A DNA stretch of 64,000 nucleotides, taken from the NCBI GenBank assembly GCA_905182755.1, contig CAJJCS010000005.1, forward strand, positions 248,001 through 312,000. The letters run 5' to 3'. Below the pieces are notes generated by a model. The model saw only the letters and a list, made by a program, of their open reading frames with translations, was not told where the DNA came from and searched no databases. The DNA is from Aequorivita sp. HC6-5 (GTDB lineage Bacteria > Bacteroidota > Bacteroidia > Flavobacteriales > Flavobacteriaceae). Positions 56,501 to 64,000 of this stretch are shown here, piece after piece (the stretch's first letter is position 1; each line of letters begins with the position of its first letter). The position numbers and the translations under genes are program-made.

Positions 56501-59048
56501 CTAATCTAATAAATTAAATTGTTCGAAATGATGATTCAGATGTTTGCGCTCCAATAAATACCACTGGTATTTATTTAGTTCTCCAAAAACAAGATTCTTT
56601 AAAACCGCATCAGGATTTTGTGTAAAGAAATCTAAATACCTATCTCTTTGTTGTAAAAACTTGGCTACTGGCGGTCTCTAAATCTGGGTGTGTTAAGCTA
56701 CCCAGCGTATCTTTCTTTAAATGCGGAAAGTTAGAATTTGCTGGAAACTTCTCATAATTATACAAACTATCTTGGGTTTTCTCTAGGTACTTCTCTGGTG
56801 TACTAATATCAAAATCTTGCAGCTCACCAGAGGCTATTTTATAGGTGTATTCTAAATGCTCCACCATATGCTGGGGCGTCATTATCCCCCAGGTTGGTTT
56901 ACTTTCTAGGGTGAGTTTAGCCAAACAAGATTCAATTTTTCTAGTGGGTAACTCCACAAATACCTCTTGTTTTTTTTCTACCATGGTCAAAATGGTGGCA
57001 ATACACACCAATGGATCTTCTTTTTCTGCTGTTTTTGGAAGTAATGCATTGGCTTTATCTACATTGGTATCAAACACCTCAACATACCATTTTACAATAC
57101 CACTTGGGTGTTCCTTCCCTCTAGCATCTCTATCTACTTTTTGCTTGCAGGTTAATCTCACATAAAGTGTGTCATTGTTATAAATAGGACGTAAAAAACG
57201 AATTTCCTCAAGCCCATAATTTGCTGCTACAGGGCCTTTATTTGGGTATACAAATAATCCTGCAGCCATAGAGATAATAAAATACCCATGTGCAGTTCGT
57301 TTTTCAAAAATACTGCCATCAAGACTCGTGATGTCTGTATGTGCGTAGAAATGATCCCAAGTAATATTTCCGAAGTTTACAATATCTGTATCTGTTATGG
57401 TTCTGTTATGTGTTTTTAAAGACATCCCTGGCTGGATGTCTTCCCAGTGGTAGGTAAAAGGATGGGCTGGAGCCTCAATATAAGCTGCCTTAGGCTGGTA
57501 AATACCTGTTACCTTTGTTAGGCTTGTCGGGCTTCCTTGAATGGCGCAACGCTGCAAGTAATGTTTTACACCGCGCATACCTCCCATTTCTTCTCCACCT
57601 CCAGCACGCCCGGGCCCTCCATGAATAAGACTTGGCAGGGGAGAACCATGACCTGTACTTTGGGCGGCACTCTCACGGTTTAATATTAAAATACGTCCAT
57701 GATGGCTAGCAGCGCCTACAGCGTAGTCTCTCGCTGTGGTATTGTCATTGGTTACTATAGAGCTCACCAAAGAACCCTTACCCATCTTAGCCAAGGTAAT
57801 AGCATCTTGCAAAGTATCATAAGGCATCAGGGTGCTTACTGGACCAAAAGCCTCTATGATGTGCGCATTTTCGTTTTGTAAAGGATTGTCTTCGCGCATT
57901 AAAATGGGCTTTAAAAACGCCCCTTTTTGAGCATCTGCACCTAATACCTTAAACTCATCAAAATCTCCATAGACCATTTGAGCTGTCTGGGCAATTTTAG
58001 CAACTTGCTCTTTTACAGATTCTCGTTGGCTAATACTTACCAAAGAGCCCATGCGCACCTCTTTTAATCGAGGGTCACCAATAGTTACTTTGTCAAGTTG
58101 TTTAGACAAGGCGGCTTGTACATCATCTATTACATCTTGCGGCACTATAATACGGCGAATGGCAGTACATTTCTGGCCACATTTTGTAGTCATTTCATTA
58201 CGGACTTCTTTTATAAACAAATCAAATTCTGGAGTACCAACAACTGCATCTGGTCCTAAAATAGCTGCATTGAGACTATCTGCTTCCATAGTAAATGGCA
58301 CAGACTCTCTAGTTAATTGCGGATGGTTTTTAAGCTGCCTACCAATATTTGCAGAGCCTGTAAATGTTACCACATCTTGAGACCCCACGGTGTCTAAAAT
58401 ATTCTTAGCAGTACCACTGATGAGTTGAAGGGATCCTTCAGGGAGTATCCCTGAAGCTATTATCTCTCTTACCACAGCCTCTGTTAAATAAGCTGTTTGT
58501 GGCGCTGGCAAAACAACGGCTGGCATTCCTGCCATCCAGTTTACTGCGCACTTTTCTAGCATTCCCCATACTGGAAAATTAAATGCGTTAATATGAACGG
58601 CAACACCTTCTCTGGGCACCATAATGTGATGGGCCATAAAACGACCTCCACCAGACAAATCTATAGGATCTCCCTCCACATGATAGGTTTGATTAGGGAA
58701 TAACTTTCTAAGAGAAGCATTGGCAAATAAGTTTCCAAAACCTCCTTCTATATCAACCCAACTATCTCTTTTTGTAGCACCAGTACGGTAGCTAATTTCA
58801 TAAAAAGCTTGCTTTCTTTTTGTAAGATACATGGCCAAACTCTTGAGCATATTTCCTCGCTGTTGGAAGGTCATTTTACGTAATGTATCCCCTTTATCAC
58901 GGCCATATTGGAGTATCGAAGCAACATCTAATCCCCTTACGGTAGTACTGGTGAAATGTTCGCCAGTAATGGAATCAAAAACAGGAATCCCTTCTCCATT
59001 TCCAGATTGCCATTGGCCTTGTACATAATGTTGTGTTTTTTGTCCCAT
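56501..59048 (-). CDS. paaZ: PaaZ: aldehyde dehydrogenase - MaoC hydratase - C-terminal DUF1569-like domain, frameshifted once
   Basis: Bifunctional ring-opening enzyme of phenylacetate breakdown: hydrolyses oxepin-CoA and oxidises the semialdehyde. Residues 1 to about 510 form the ALDH domain (HINAFNFPVWGMLEKCAVNWMAG, VVTFTGSANIG, TKCGQKCTAIRRI with the catalytic Cys). About 530-680 is MaoC ([40 protein letters not shown]). A third part follows (VELPTRKIESCLAKLTLESKPTWGIMTPQHMVEHLEYTY) resembling DUF1569. The frame breaks near 56665-56670; one base fewer continues AKFLQQRDRYLDFFTQNPDA to a stop at 56501, 848 residues in all, against about 680 for E. coli PaaZ. Confidence 0.92.
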
Positions 59049-59112
59049 GATGCTTGTCTTGTGATTACTTCTTATATTTCAACCAATTAAATGCTAGTGT
59101 GGCCGGCTTTGA

Positions 59113-60327
59113 TTATACATTTACATTCTCTATAATAGCAGCATAACCCTGCCCTACTCCTATACACATAGTAACAAGAGCGTATTTCTTTTTTGTTTGT
59201 TGTAACTCAAGGGCTGCACTGTAGGTAATTCTTGCTCCTGTAACTCCCAGTGGATGACCAATGGCAATAGAACCTCCATTGGGGTTTATTCTCGGGTCAT
59301 CATCCTGTAAACCCCATGCACGAATACATGCCAAAGCCTGTGAAGCAAAGGCTTCATTAAGCTCTATAACATCCATATCTTCCATAGTTAGTCCTGCTTT
59401 TTCTAGGGCTTTATTAGAAGCCTTTACAGGACCAATACCCATAATTCTTGGTTCTACTCCAACTACCGCAGAGGTAACAATTCTAGCCATAGGTTTTAAA
59501 TTGTATTTTTTTACAGCATCCTCAGAGGCAATAAGTGTTGCTGCCGCTCCATCGTTTAATCCTGATGAATTTCCAGCCGTAACACTTCCGCCCTCTTTTT
59601 TAAAAGCTGGACGTAGTTTTGCAAGTATTTCTTTTGAAGAATTTGGTTTAATAAATTCATCGTCTTTAAATACAATAGGATCTTTTTTTCTTTGTGGAAT
59701 TTCTACTGGAACAATTTCTTTGGCCAACCGACCACTTTTTTGAGCAGCAGAAGCTTTCATTTGGCTATTATAGGCAAAGGCATCTTGATCTTCTCTGGAG
59801 ATGGTGTATTTGGCCACTAGATTCTCTGCAGTAACGCCCATACCATCAACACCGTATAATGAAGCCATTTTTGGATTTACAAAACGCCATCCAAAGGTAG
59901 AGTCATACATTTTACTATCACCCCCATAAGCGCTTGATGGTTTTGCCATTACATATGGGCCTCGTGTCATGTTCTCCACACCACCAGCAATAAACACATC
60001 TCCATCACCTGCTTTTATAGCTCTATTGGCGTGTATAATAGCAGACAAACCACTACTACACAATCTATTCACGGTTTCTCCTGGCACGCTAAAGGGTAAG
60101 CCCGCCAAAAGCAAACTCATACGAGCTACATTACGGTTATCTTCTCCAGCTTGATTGGCACACCCCATGATCACATCATCAAAAGCTTCTTTTGGAATTT
60201 GCGGGTTGTTTGACACCAAAGCCTTGATAACATGTGCTCCCAAATCATCGGTACGAATGGCACTTAGTGTTCCTTTGTAATTTCCGATAGGCGTTCTTAC
60301 ACCATCAATTATATATGCTTGTTTCAT
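59113..60327 (-). CDS. paaJ: 3-oxoadipyl-CoA/3-oxo-5,6-dehydrosuberyl-CoA thiolase
   Basis: Beta-ketothiolase (404 residues) for the two thiolytic steps of phenylacetate breakdown. The nucleophilic Cys is in VNRLCSSGLSAIIHANRAI; GGVENMTRGPYVMAK follows; the C-terminal catalytic motifs are NEAFASQALAC, NPNGGSIAIGHPLGVTGAR (His) and ALVTMCIGVGQGYAAII (Cys). The opening KQAYIIDGVRTPIGNYKGTLS and the length fit PaaJ/PcaF instead of acetyl-CoA acetyltransferase, as does the operon. Intact. Confidence 0.92.
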   Translation of the reverse strand: MKQAYIIDGVRTPIGNYKGTLSAIRTDDLGAHVIKALVSNNPQIPKEAFDDVIMGCANQAGEDNRNVARMSLLLAGLPFSVPGETVNRLCSSGLSAIIHANRAIKAGDGDVFIAGGVENMTRGPYVMAKPSSAYGGDSKMYDSTFGWRFVNPKMASLYGVDGMGVTAENLVAKYTISREDQDAFAYNSQMKASAAQKSGRLAKEIVPVEIPQRKKDPIVFKDDEFIKPNSSKEILAKLRPAFKKEGGSVTAGNSSGLNDGAAATLIASEDAVKKYNLKPMARIVTSAVVGVEPRIMGIGPVKASNKALEKAGLTMEDMDVIELNEAFASQALACIRAWGLQDDDPRINPNGGSIAIGHPLGVTGARITYSAALELQQTKKKYALVTMCIGVGQGYAAIIENVNV

Positions 60328-60378
60328 AATTTCATTTTAAAAAGCCAAGGAAATAAACCCGCCATAGGGTCTGTATTG

Positions 60379-60786
60379 TTATTTTTCCCAATTCTTATTC
60401 GTTCTGTAAACAACTCCTTTAAAAAGCGCCACGAGCTCATCACCTTTTTTTACCTCAACGATATTAAAACCAACTTTGGTTTTCTGCACATCTAAAGTCG
60501 CCTCGGCAGTGATATAATCACCTAGATGTAAAGCCTCTATATGATTGATACTTGTCTCTATAGATACTGCATACCTGCCATGTGTATTTGCTGAAAAACC
60601 AAAGGCAGTATCTGCCAATGCATAACTAATGCCACCATGGGCCTTATCCATGCTATTGAGCATTTCTTTACGTATGGTCATTCCTACTTTTACGCGGCCT
60701 ATTTCACAGCTAAGAATCTCTATACCAAGCCAACTACTGTAGGCATCTTGAGAGAGCATTTTATAGGGTATTAAGGTTCCTTCCAT
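60379..60786 (-). CDS. paaI: Hydroxyphenylacetyl-CoA thioesterase PaaI
   Basis: Hotdog-fold thioesterase of 135 residues. It releases CoA from stalled ring-hydroxylated phenylacetyl-CoA products. Motifs: YSSWLGIEILSCEIGRVKVGMTI, MLNSMDKAHGGISYALADTAFGFSANTHG (the HGG with catalytic Asp nearby) and HLGDYITAEATLDVQKTKVGF. It adjoins paaH with no gap: the paaH stop is followed at once by this start. Confidence 0.92.
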   Translation of the reverse strand: MEGTLIPYKMLSQDAYSSWLGIEILSCEIGRVKVGMTIRKEMLNSMDKAHGGISYALADTAFGFSANTHGRYAVSIETSINHIEALHLGDYITAEATLDVQKTKVGFNIVEVKKGDELVALFKGVVYRTNKNWEK

Positions 60787-61947
60787 TTAAAAAAAAGTTT
60801 CGTTCTTTAAATTCATTGTTCTTAGTAACGCAGAACAGCGATATCTATCCTCATGGTAATGGTTATATAGCGTATCAAGTTGTTTGACACACCAATCTAT
60901 TGATTTTTCATCTGCCCAGGCCAATAGCCCTTTTGGGTAATTAACTCCTTTGGTCATTGCCGCATCTATGTCTTTGGCACTTGCAATGTTTAAAAACAAT
61001 GCATCTGCAGCTTCGTTTATTAACATCACTAAAATTCTGTCCAAAATGGAGTTTAAAAGTACTGGATTATTTTCTGGCACTGGTAGTTTAGCTCCTTGCG
61101 AGTAGTCATAAAATCCTTTGCCAGATTTCCTGCCTAAATAACCTGCTTCTGCAAAACGTTTTTGAGTAAAGGAAGGCTTGTATCTTGGGTCATTGTAAAA
61201 GGCCTCAAATACAGTTTGTGTTACGGTATAATTTACATCATTGCCGATGAAGTCCATGAGCTGAAAAGGTCCCATCTTAAACCCACCCACACTTTTTACA
61301 GCATGGTCAATGGTTGCAAAGTCTGCAATACCTTCTTCATATATTCTAAGAGCCTCTCCGTAAAAAGGTCTGGCGACTCTATTTACAATAAAGCCAGGTG
61401 TATCCTTAGCTACAGCAACTACTTTTTTCCAGTTTTCAATAGTGGTCTGTGAGGTGGCAAGTACCTGTGAACTAGTTTGTATGGCAGGAATTACCTCCAC
61501 CAATTTCATAAGGGGTGCGGGATTAAAAAAATGAATCCCGATGCATCTCTCTGGATTTTTTAAGACAGAAGCTATAGAGGCTATAGACAAAGAAGAGGTG
61601 TTGGATGCTATAATGCAAGTATCACTTACATAGCCTTCTAATTCTTGAAACACCTTCTTTTTAACCTCAATATTCTCAACTATGGCCTCAATAGTTAAAT
61701 CACTATGCGCCAATTCTTTTAATGAGTTTACGTAGCGTATGTTATTTTGGATAGCATCTTTCTCTTGGGAGGAGATACGTCCCTTCTCCACCAATCGATT
61801 TGTGATTTTCTCTAAACTTTGTTTTGCCGAATCAAGTGCCTGTTGATGTACATCAAACAATGTAACTAGACAACCAGCAGCCGCTGCTACTTGAGCAATT
61901 CCAGAACCCATGGTTCCGCTACCAATAATACCTACGTTTTTAATCAT
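60787..61947 (-). CDS. paaH: 3-hydroxyacyl-CoA dehydrogenase PaaH
   Basis: NAD-dependent oxidation of 3-hydroxyadipyl-CoA. 386 residues: Rossmann motif VGIIGSGTMGSGIAQVAAAAGC at residue 4, LTIEAIVENIEVKKKVFQEL, IASNTSSLSI, GIHFFNPAPLMKLVEVIPA (catalytic His), DTPGFIVNRVARPFYGEALRIYEEG and a second C-terminal HCDH domain (AGYLGRKSGKGFYDYSQG, then LINEAADALFLNIAS). The two-part C-terminal region is the usual form for PaaH in paa operons. Adjoins paaG directly. Confidence 0.93.
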   Translation of the reverse strand: MIKNVGIIGSGTMGSGIAQVAAAAGCLVTLFDVHQQALDSAKQSLEKITNRLVEKGRISSQEKDAIQNNIRYVNSLKELAHSDLTIEAIVENIEVKKKVFQELEGYVSDTCIIASNTSSLSIASIASVLKNPERCIGIHFFNPAPLMKLVEVIPAIQTSSQVLATSQTTIENWKKVVAVAKDTPGFIVNRVARPFYGEALRIYEEGIADFATIDHAVKSVGGFKMGPFQLMDFIGNDVNYTVTQTVFEAFYNDPRYKPSFTQKRFAEAGYLGRKSGKGFYDYSQGAKLPVPENNPVLLNSILDRILVMLINEAADALFLNIASAKDIDAAMTKGVNYPKGLLAWADEKSIDWCVKQLDTLYNHYHEDRYRCSALLRTMNLKNETFF

Positions 61948-62727
61948 CTAGTTTCCTTTAAAGTTTGGTTTCCTTTTTTCCACAAATGCAGAAACACCCT
62001 CTTTGTAATCATTGCTATTTGCTGCTTGTATTTGCAGTTTGCTCTCAAGTGCTAATTGCTGCTCTAAGGTATTATTAAAAGATGCATTTAACAATTTTTT
62101 TGTGAGCCCTAATGCTTTGGTTGGCAATTGAGCCATATGAAGGGCTAAGCTATGAACCTCCTGGAGGAAAGTTTCTGCAGTAAACACTTTATATATCATG
62201 CCTAAATCTTGTGCTTGTGCTGCGCTTACTTTATCTCCCAGTAGCATCAAGGCCGATGCTTTTTGAAAGCCAATGAGTCTTGGTAAAAAAAAGCTCCCAG
62301 CACTATCTGGCACCAAACCTATTTTACTGAAAGCTTGAATAAAACTAGCCTTCTCACTTGCCACAACGATATCACAGGCTAGCGCAATATTTGCCCCCGC
62401 GCCAGCAGCTACTCCATTAACTGCGGCAATGATAGGTTTTTCAATAGCTCTAATTCTTTCAATGATAGGATTGTAATGTTCTTCTAGTATTTTTTTAAAT
62501 CCGGGGTGTAATTCTGGTGTTGTTACTTCTTTTAAATCCTGGCCGGCGCAAAAAGCTTTACCCTGTCCAGTGATTACTATGGCGCGTATGTTTGGATCTG
62601 CCTCACAGGCATCAAGTTGGCTTTGTAAAAGCAGCGCCATCTCACCATTAAAACTATTAAATACCTCTGGGCGGTTTAATGTTAAGGTTGCTACACCACT
62701 GTGTATACTAGTTGTAATACTTTTCAT
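61948..62727 (-). CDS. paaG: Phenylacetyl-CoA epoxide isomerase (enoyl-CoA hydratase family), PaaG
   Basis: Turns 1,2-epoxyphenylacetyl-CoA into oxepin-CoA. 259 residues of crotonase fold: GVATLTLNRPEVFNSFNGEMA, oxyanion-hole segments GKAFCAGQDLKEV and NGVAAGAGANIALACDIVVAS, and the active-site Asp of PaaG-type enzymes in KIGLVPDSAGSFFLPR. That LVPDSAG motif separates PaaG from ordinary hydratases. 54 bases from paaD. Confidence 0.93.
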   Translation of the reverse strand: MKSITTSIHSGVATLTLNRPEVFNSFNGEMALLLQSQLDACEADPNIRAIVITGQGKAFCAGQDLKEVTTPELHPGFKKILEEHYNPIIERIRAIEKPIIAAVNGVAAGAGANIALACDIVVASEKASFIQAFSKIGLVPDSAGSFFLPRLIGFQKASALMLLGDKVSAAQAQDLGMIYKVFTAETFLQEVHSLALHMAQLPTKALGLTKKLLNASFNNTLEQQLALESKLQIQAANSNDYKEGVSAFVEKRKPNFKGN

Positions 62728-62781
62728 AGCTTTCTATAGGTAAGGATATACTCCTTGAATCCCACTAAGGGAATTAATTTA

Positions 62782-63282
62782 TTATTTCAAACATTTAAAG
62801 TAATCAAAAGGCTCTAGACATGCTTCGCATTTAAATAATGCTTTGCAAGCAGTAGAGCCAAACTGGCTTACTAAATGTGTATCTGTACTTTTACATTGAG
62901 GGCAAATTACTTTTTTTGCACCTGCCAACAACACATCTTTATCTGCACTTTCAGACAAAGGTCTGGCAATTCCGTAAGCCTCCATTTTCTGCAATCCAGA
63001 CTCGCTAATCCAATCTGTACTCCAAGCTGGTGCCAATACAAGCTCCACCTCTACTTTTTTGCCCAATGGGGCAAAGGCTATTTTTAAATCATCCCCAATA
63101 ACATCCATTGCTGGACATCCAGAATAAGTGGGTGTAAGTTTAACATACACCGTCCCATCTTTTTCTATAGCTTCTCTTATTACCCCGAGGTCCAAAACAC
63201 TTAATACCGGAATCTCTGGATCGCTTACCTGTCCCAAAATTGGAAGAAGATGCGTGTCTATAGTTATCTGGGTTCCTGTCAT
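62782..63282 (-). CDS. paaD: PaaD, phenylacetyl-CoA epoxidase accessory protein
   Basis: A 166-residue protein with a MIP18/DUF59 domain (VSDPEIPVLSVLDLGVIREA, VKLTPTYSGCPAMDVIGDDL) and a C-terminal zinc-ribbon pair (ICPQCKSTDTH and FKCEACLEPFDYFKC). It matures the PaaABC(D)E oxygenase, probably in iron-sulfur assembly for PaaE. Start 63282 (MTGTQITIDTH) is chosen; a longer frame start at 63387 overlaps paaC by 95 bases and encodes no family sequence. It overlaps nothing and begins 11 bases after paaC. Confidence 0.92.
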   Translation of the reverse strand: MTGTQITIDTHLLPILGQVSDPEIPVLSVLDLGVIREAIEKDGTVYVKLTPTYSGCPAMDVIGDDLKIAFAPLGKKVEVELVLAPAWSTDWISESGLQKMEAYGIARPLSESADKDVLLAGAKKVICPQCKSTDTHLVSQFGSTACKALFKCEACLEPFDYFKCLK

Positions 63283-63292
63283 TGTTTTTTTA

Positions 63293-64000
63293 TTACCACT
63301 GCATGTTTGGATAGGTTCGTTGCATGTACTGCAAATCTGCCAACAAATATCCCATATGCTCGCTGTGTACTCCTTTTTTACCTCCACGAGAAAAATACGT
63401 GCTTTGAGGAACCTCTAGAGTTGCCAGTTCAAAGAGGTCTGTAACCTCTTTGTAATAGGCCTTTTTTAGTTTTGAAACATCTACACCTACACCCTCTAAG
63501 GCCATTGCTGTGTCTGAGTCTGTCATGTCAAAAAGCTCCTGTGTGTAGGGCCATAAATCATCAATAGCCTCTTGCATTTTGGCGGTACTCTGGGGGGTTC
63601 CATCACCCAAGCGTTTTACCCAGTCTCCAGAAAATCGTTTGTGATAACTTACTTCTTTGATTCCTTTTTTTGCGATAGCAGCTAGGGTTTCATCTTTGCT
63701 TAATTGTAATTCTTTCAATAGTAACAAATGAAACACATCAAAAAGGTATTGACGCCCCATAACAAATCCAAAATGGGTATTGGGCTGTTCTACAAGTAAT
63801 ACATTTTTGTAGTGTCTTTCTAGACGTAAAAATGCGATATCATCCTCTGTTTTATTTTCGCCGGAAATTTTAGCGGCGTACTGATAATAACTTCTTGTTT
63901 GACCAATAAGGTCCAAAGAAATGTTTGTGCCTGCAATATCTGTCTCTAAACTAGGACCATGACCACATAGCTCTCCAAGACGCTGTCCAAGAATAAGGCT
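63293..64000 (-). CDS. paaC: 1,2-phenylacetyl-CoA epoxidase subunit PaaC, 5'-truncated by window edge
   Basis: Structural ferritin-like subunit of the di-iron phenylacetyl-CoA epoxidase, partner of catalytic PaaA. The frame stays open to base 64000, reading LILGQRLGELCGHGPSLETDIAG ahead of NISLDLIGQTRSYYQYAAKISG, so the start is outside. Further marks: HKRFSGDWVKRLGDGTPQS and GGKKGVHSEHMGYLLADLQYMQRTYP at the C-terminus. paaA and paaB would lie just beyond the edge if the usual order holds. Confidence 0.93.
   Translation of the reverse strand, partial: SLILGQRLGELCGHGPSLETDIAGTNISLDLIGQTRSYYQYAAKISGENKTEDDIAFLRLERHYKNVLLVEQPNTHFGFVMGRQYLFDVFHLLLLKELQLSKDETLAAIAKKGIKEVSYHKRFSGDWVKRLGDGTPQSTAKMQEAIDDLWPYTQELFDMTDSDTAMALEGVGVDVSKLKKAYYKEVTDLFELATLEVPQSTYFSRGGKKGVHSEHMGYLLADLQYMQRTYPNMQW

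Overview
The window is a stretch of a Bacteroidota chromosome, very probably a marine or aquatic member of the Flavobacteriaceae. The support is low G+C, Na+-translocating NQR, type IX secretion (T9SS) plug and cargo proteins, Omp28, DUF6029, DUF5686, DUF4136 and DUF5522 families, a PaaZ of the kind carried with a full phenylacetate operon, and promoters that fit the Bacteroidota -7 element TAnnTTTG with a -33 TTTG/TTG.

Layout. 1-7 kb: end of a fatty-acid hydroxylase, hemL, a glucosaminidase/LysM lipoprotein, a D-cysteine desulfhydrase-like PLP enzyme, a tiny DUF5522 protein, urocanate hydratase and a DUF4136 lipoprotein. 7-15.4 kb: a methyltransferase facing the minus-strand operon nqrABCDEF - small conserved protein - apbE. 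15.5-22 kb: T9SS plug, a group II PLP decarboxylase, apaG, pruA, a secreted unknown and a deoxynucleoside kinase. 22-24.6 kb: membrane pyrophosphatase hppA, with a badly scrambled N-terminal half. 24.8-34 kb: DUF5686 outer-membrane protein, pdhB, etfBA, bifunctional nuclease, CNT nucleoside transporter, thyA and a TonB-C protein. 34.2-38.9 kb: an accessory, partly decayed stretch (HxlR regulator, orphan UpxY/NusG-like factor, small lipoproteins, cysteine dioxygenase, 10-bp tandem repeats, a sulfatase fragment) ending at initiator tRNA-Met flanked by pieces that look like other tRNA copies. 39-50.7 kb: a CPXCG protein, ABC-F ATPase, DUF983, an FAD oxidoreductase, then an envelope cluster of thioredoxin-fold Omp28 proteins, a TlpA protein, a DUF6029 protein and T9SS cargo including a tandem paralogue pair. 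50.7-55 kb: rsmG, fatty-acid desaturase, aminotransferase, purT. 55-64 kb: minus-strand phenylacetate operon paaC(partial)-D-G-H-I-J-Z-(enoyl-CoA hydratase)-Y.

How the genes work together. NQR with its FMN transferase ApbE and the potassium-type membrane pyrophosphatase point to sodium-based energetics. EtfAB would take electrons from acyl-CoA oxidation. The paa operon would turn phenylacetyl-CoA into acetyl-CoA and succinyl-CoA. thyA, the nucleoside transporter and the deoxynucleoside kinase serve nucleotide supply and salvage.

A caution dominates the window. At least thirteen otherwise intact conserved genes, several normally essential, are each broken by one single-base indel, most often one extra base in a homopolymer. 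About 1.1 kb of hppA carries many indels. This looks far more like sequencing or assembly error than biology. Broken genes are therefore given as single CDS spans with the break located. I found no CRISPR array, insertion sequence, rRNA or clear defence system.
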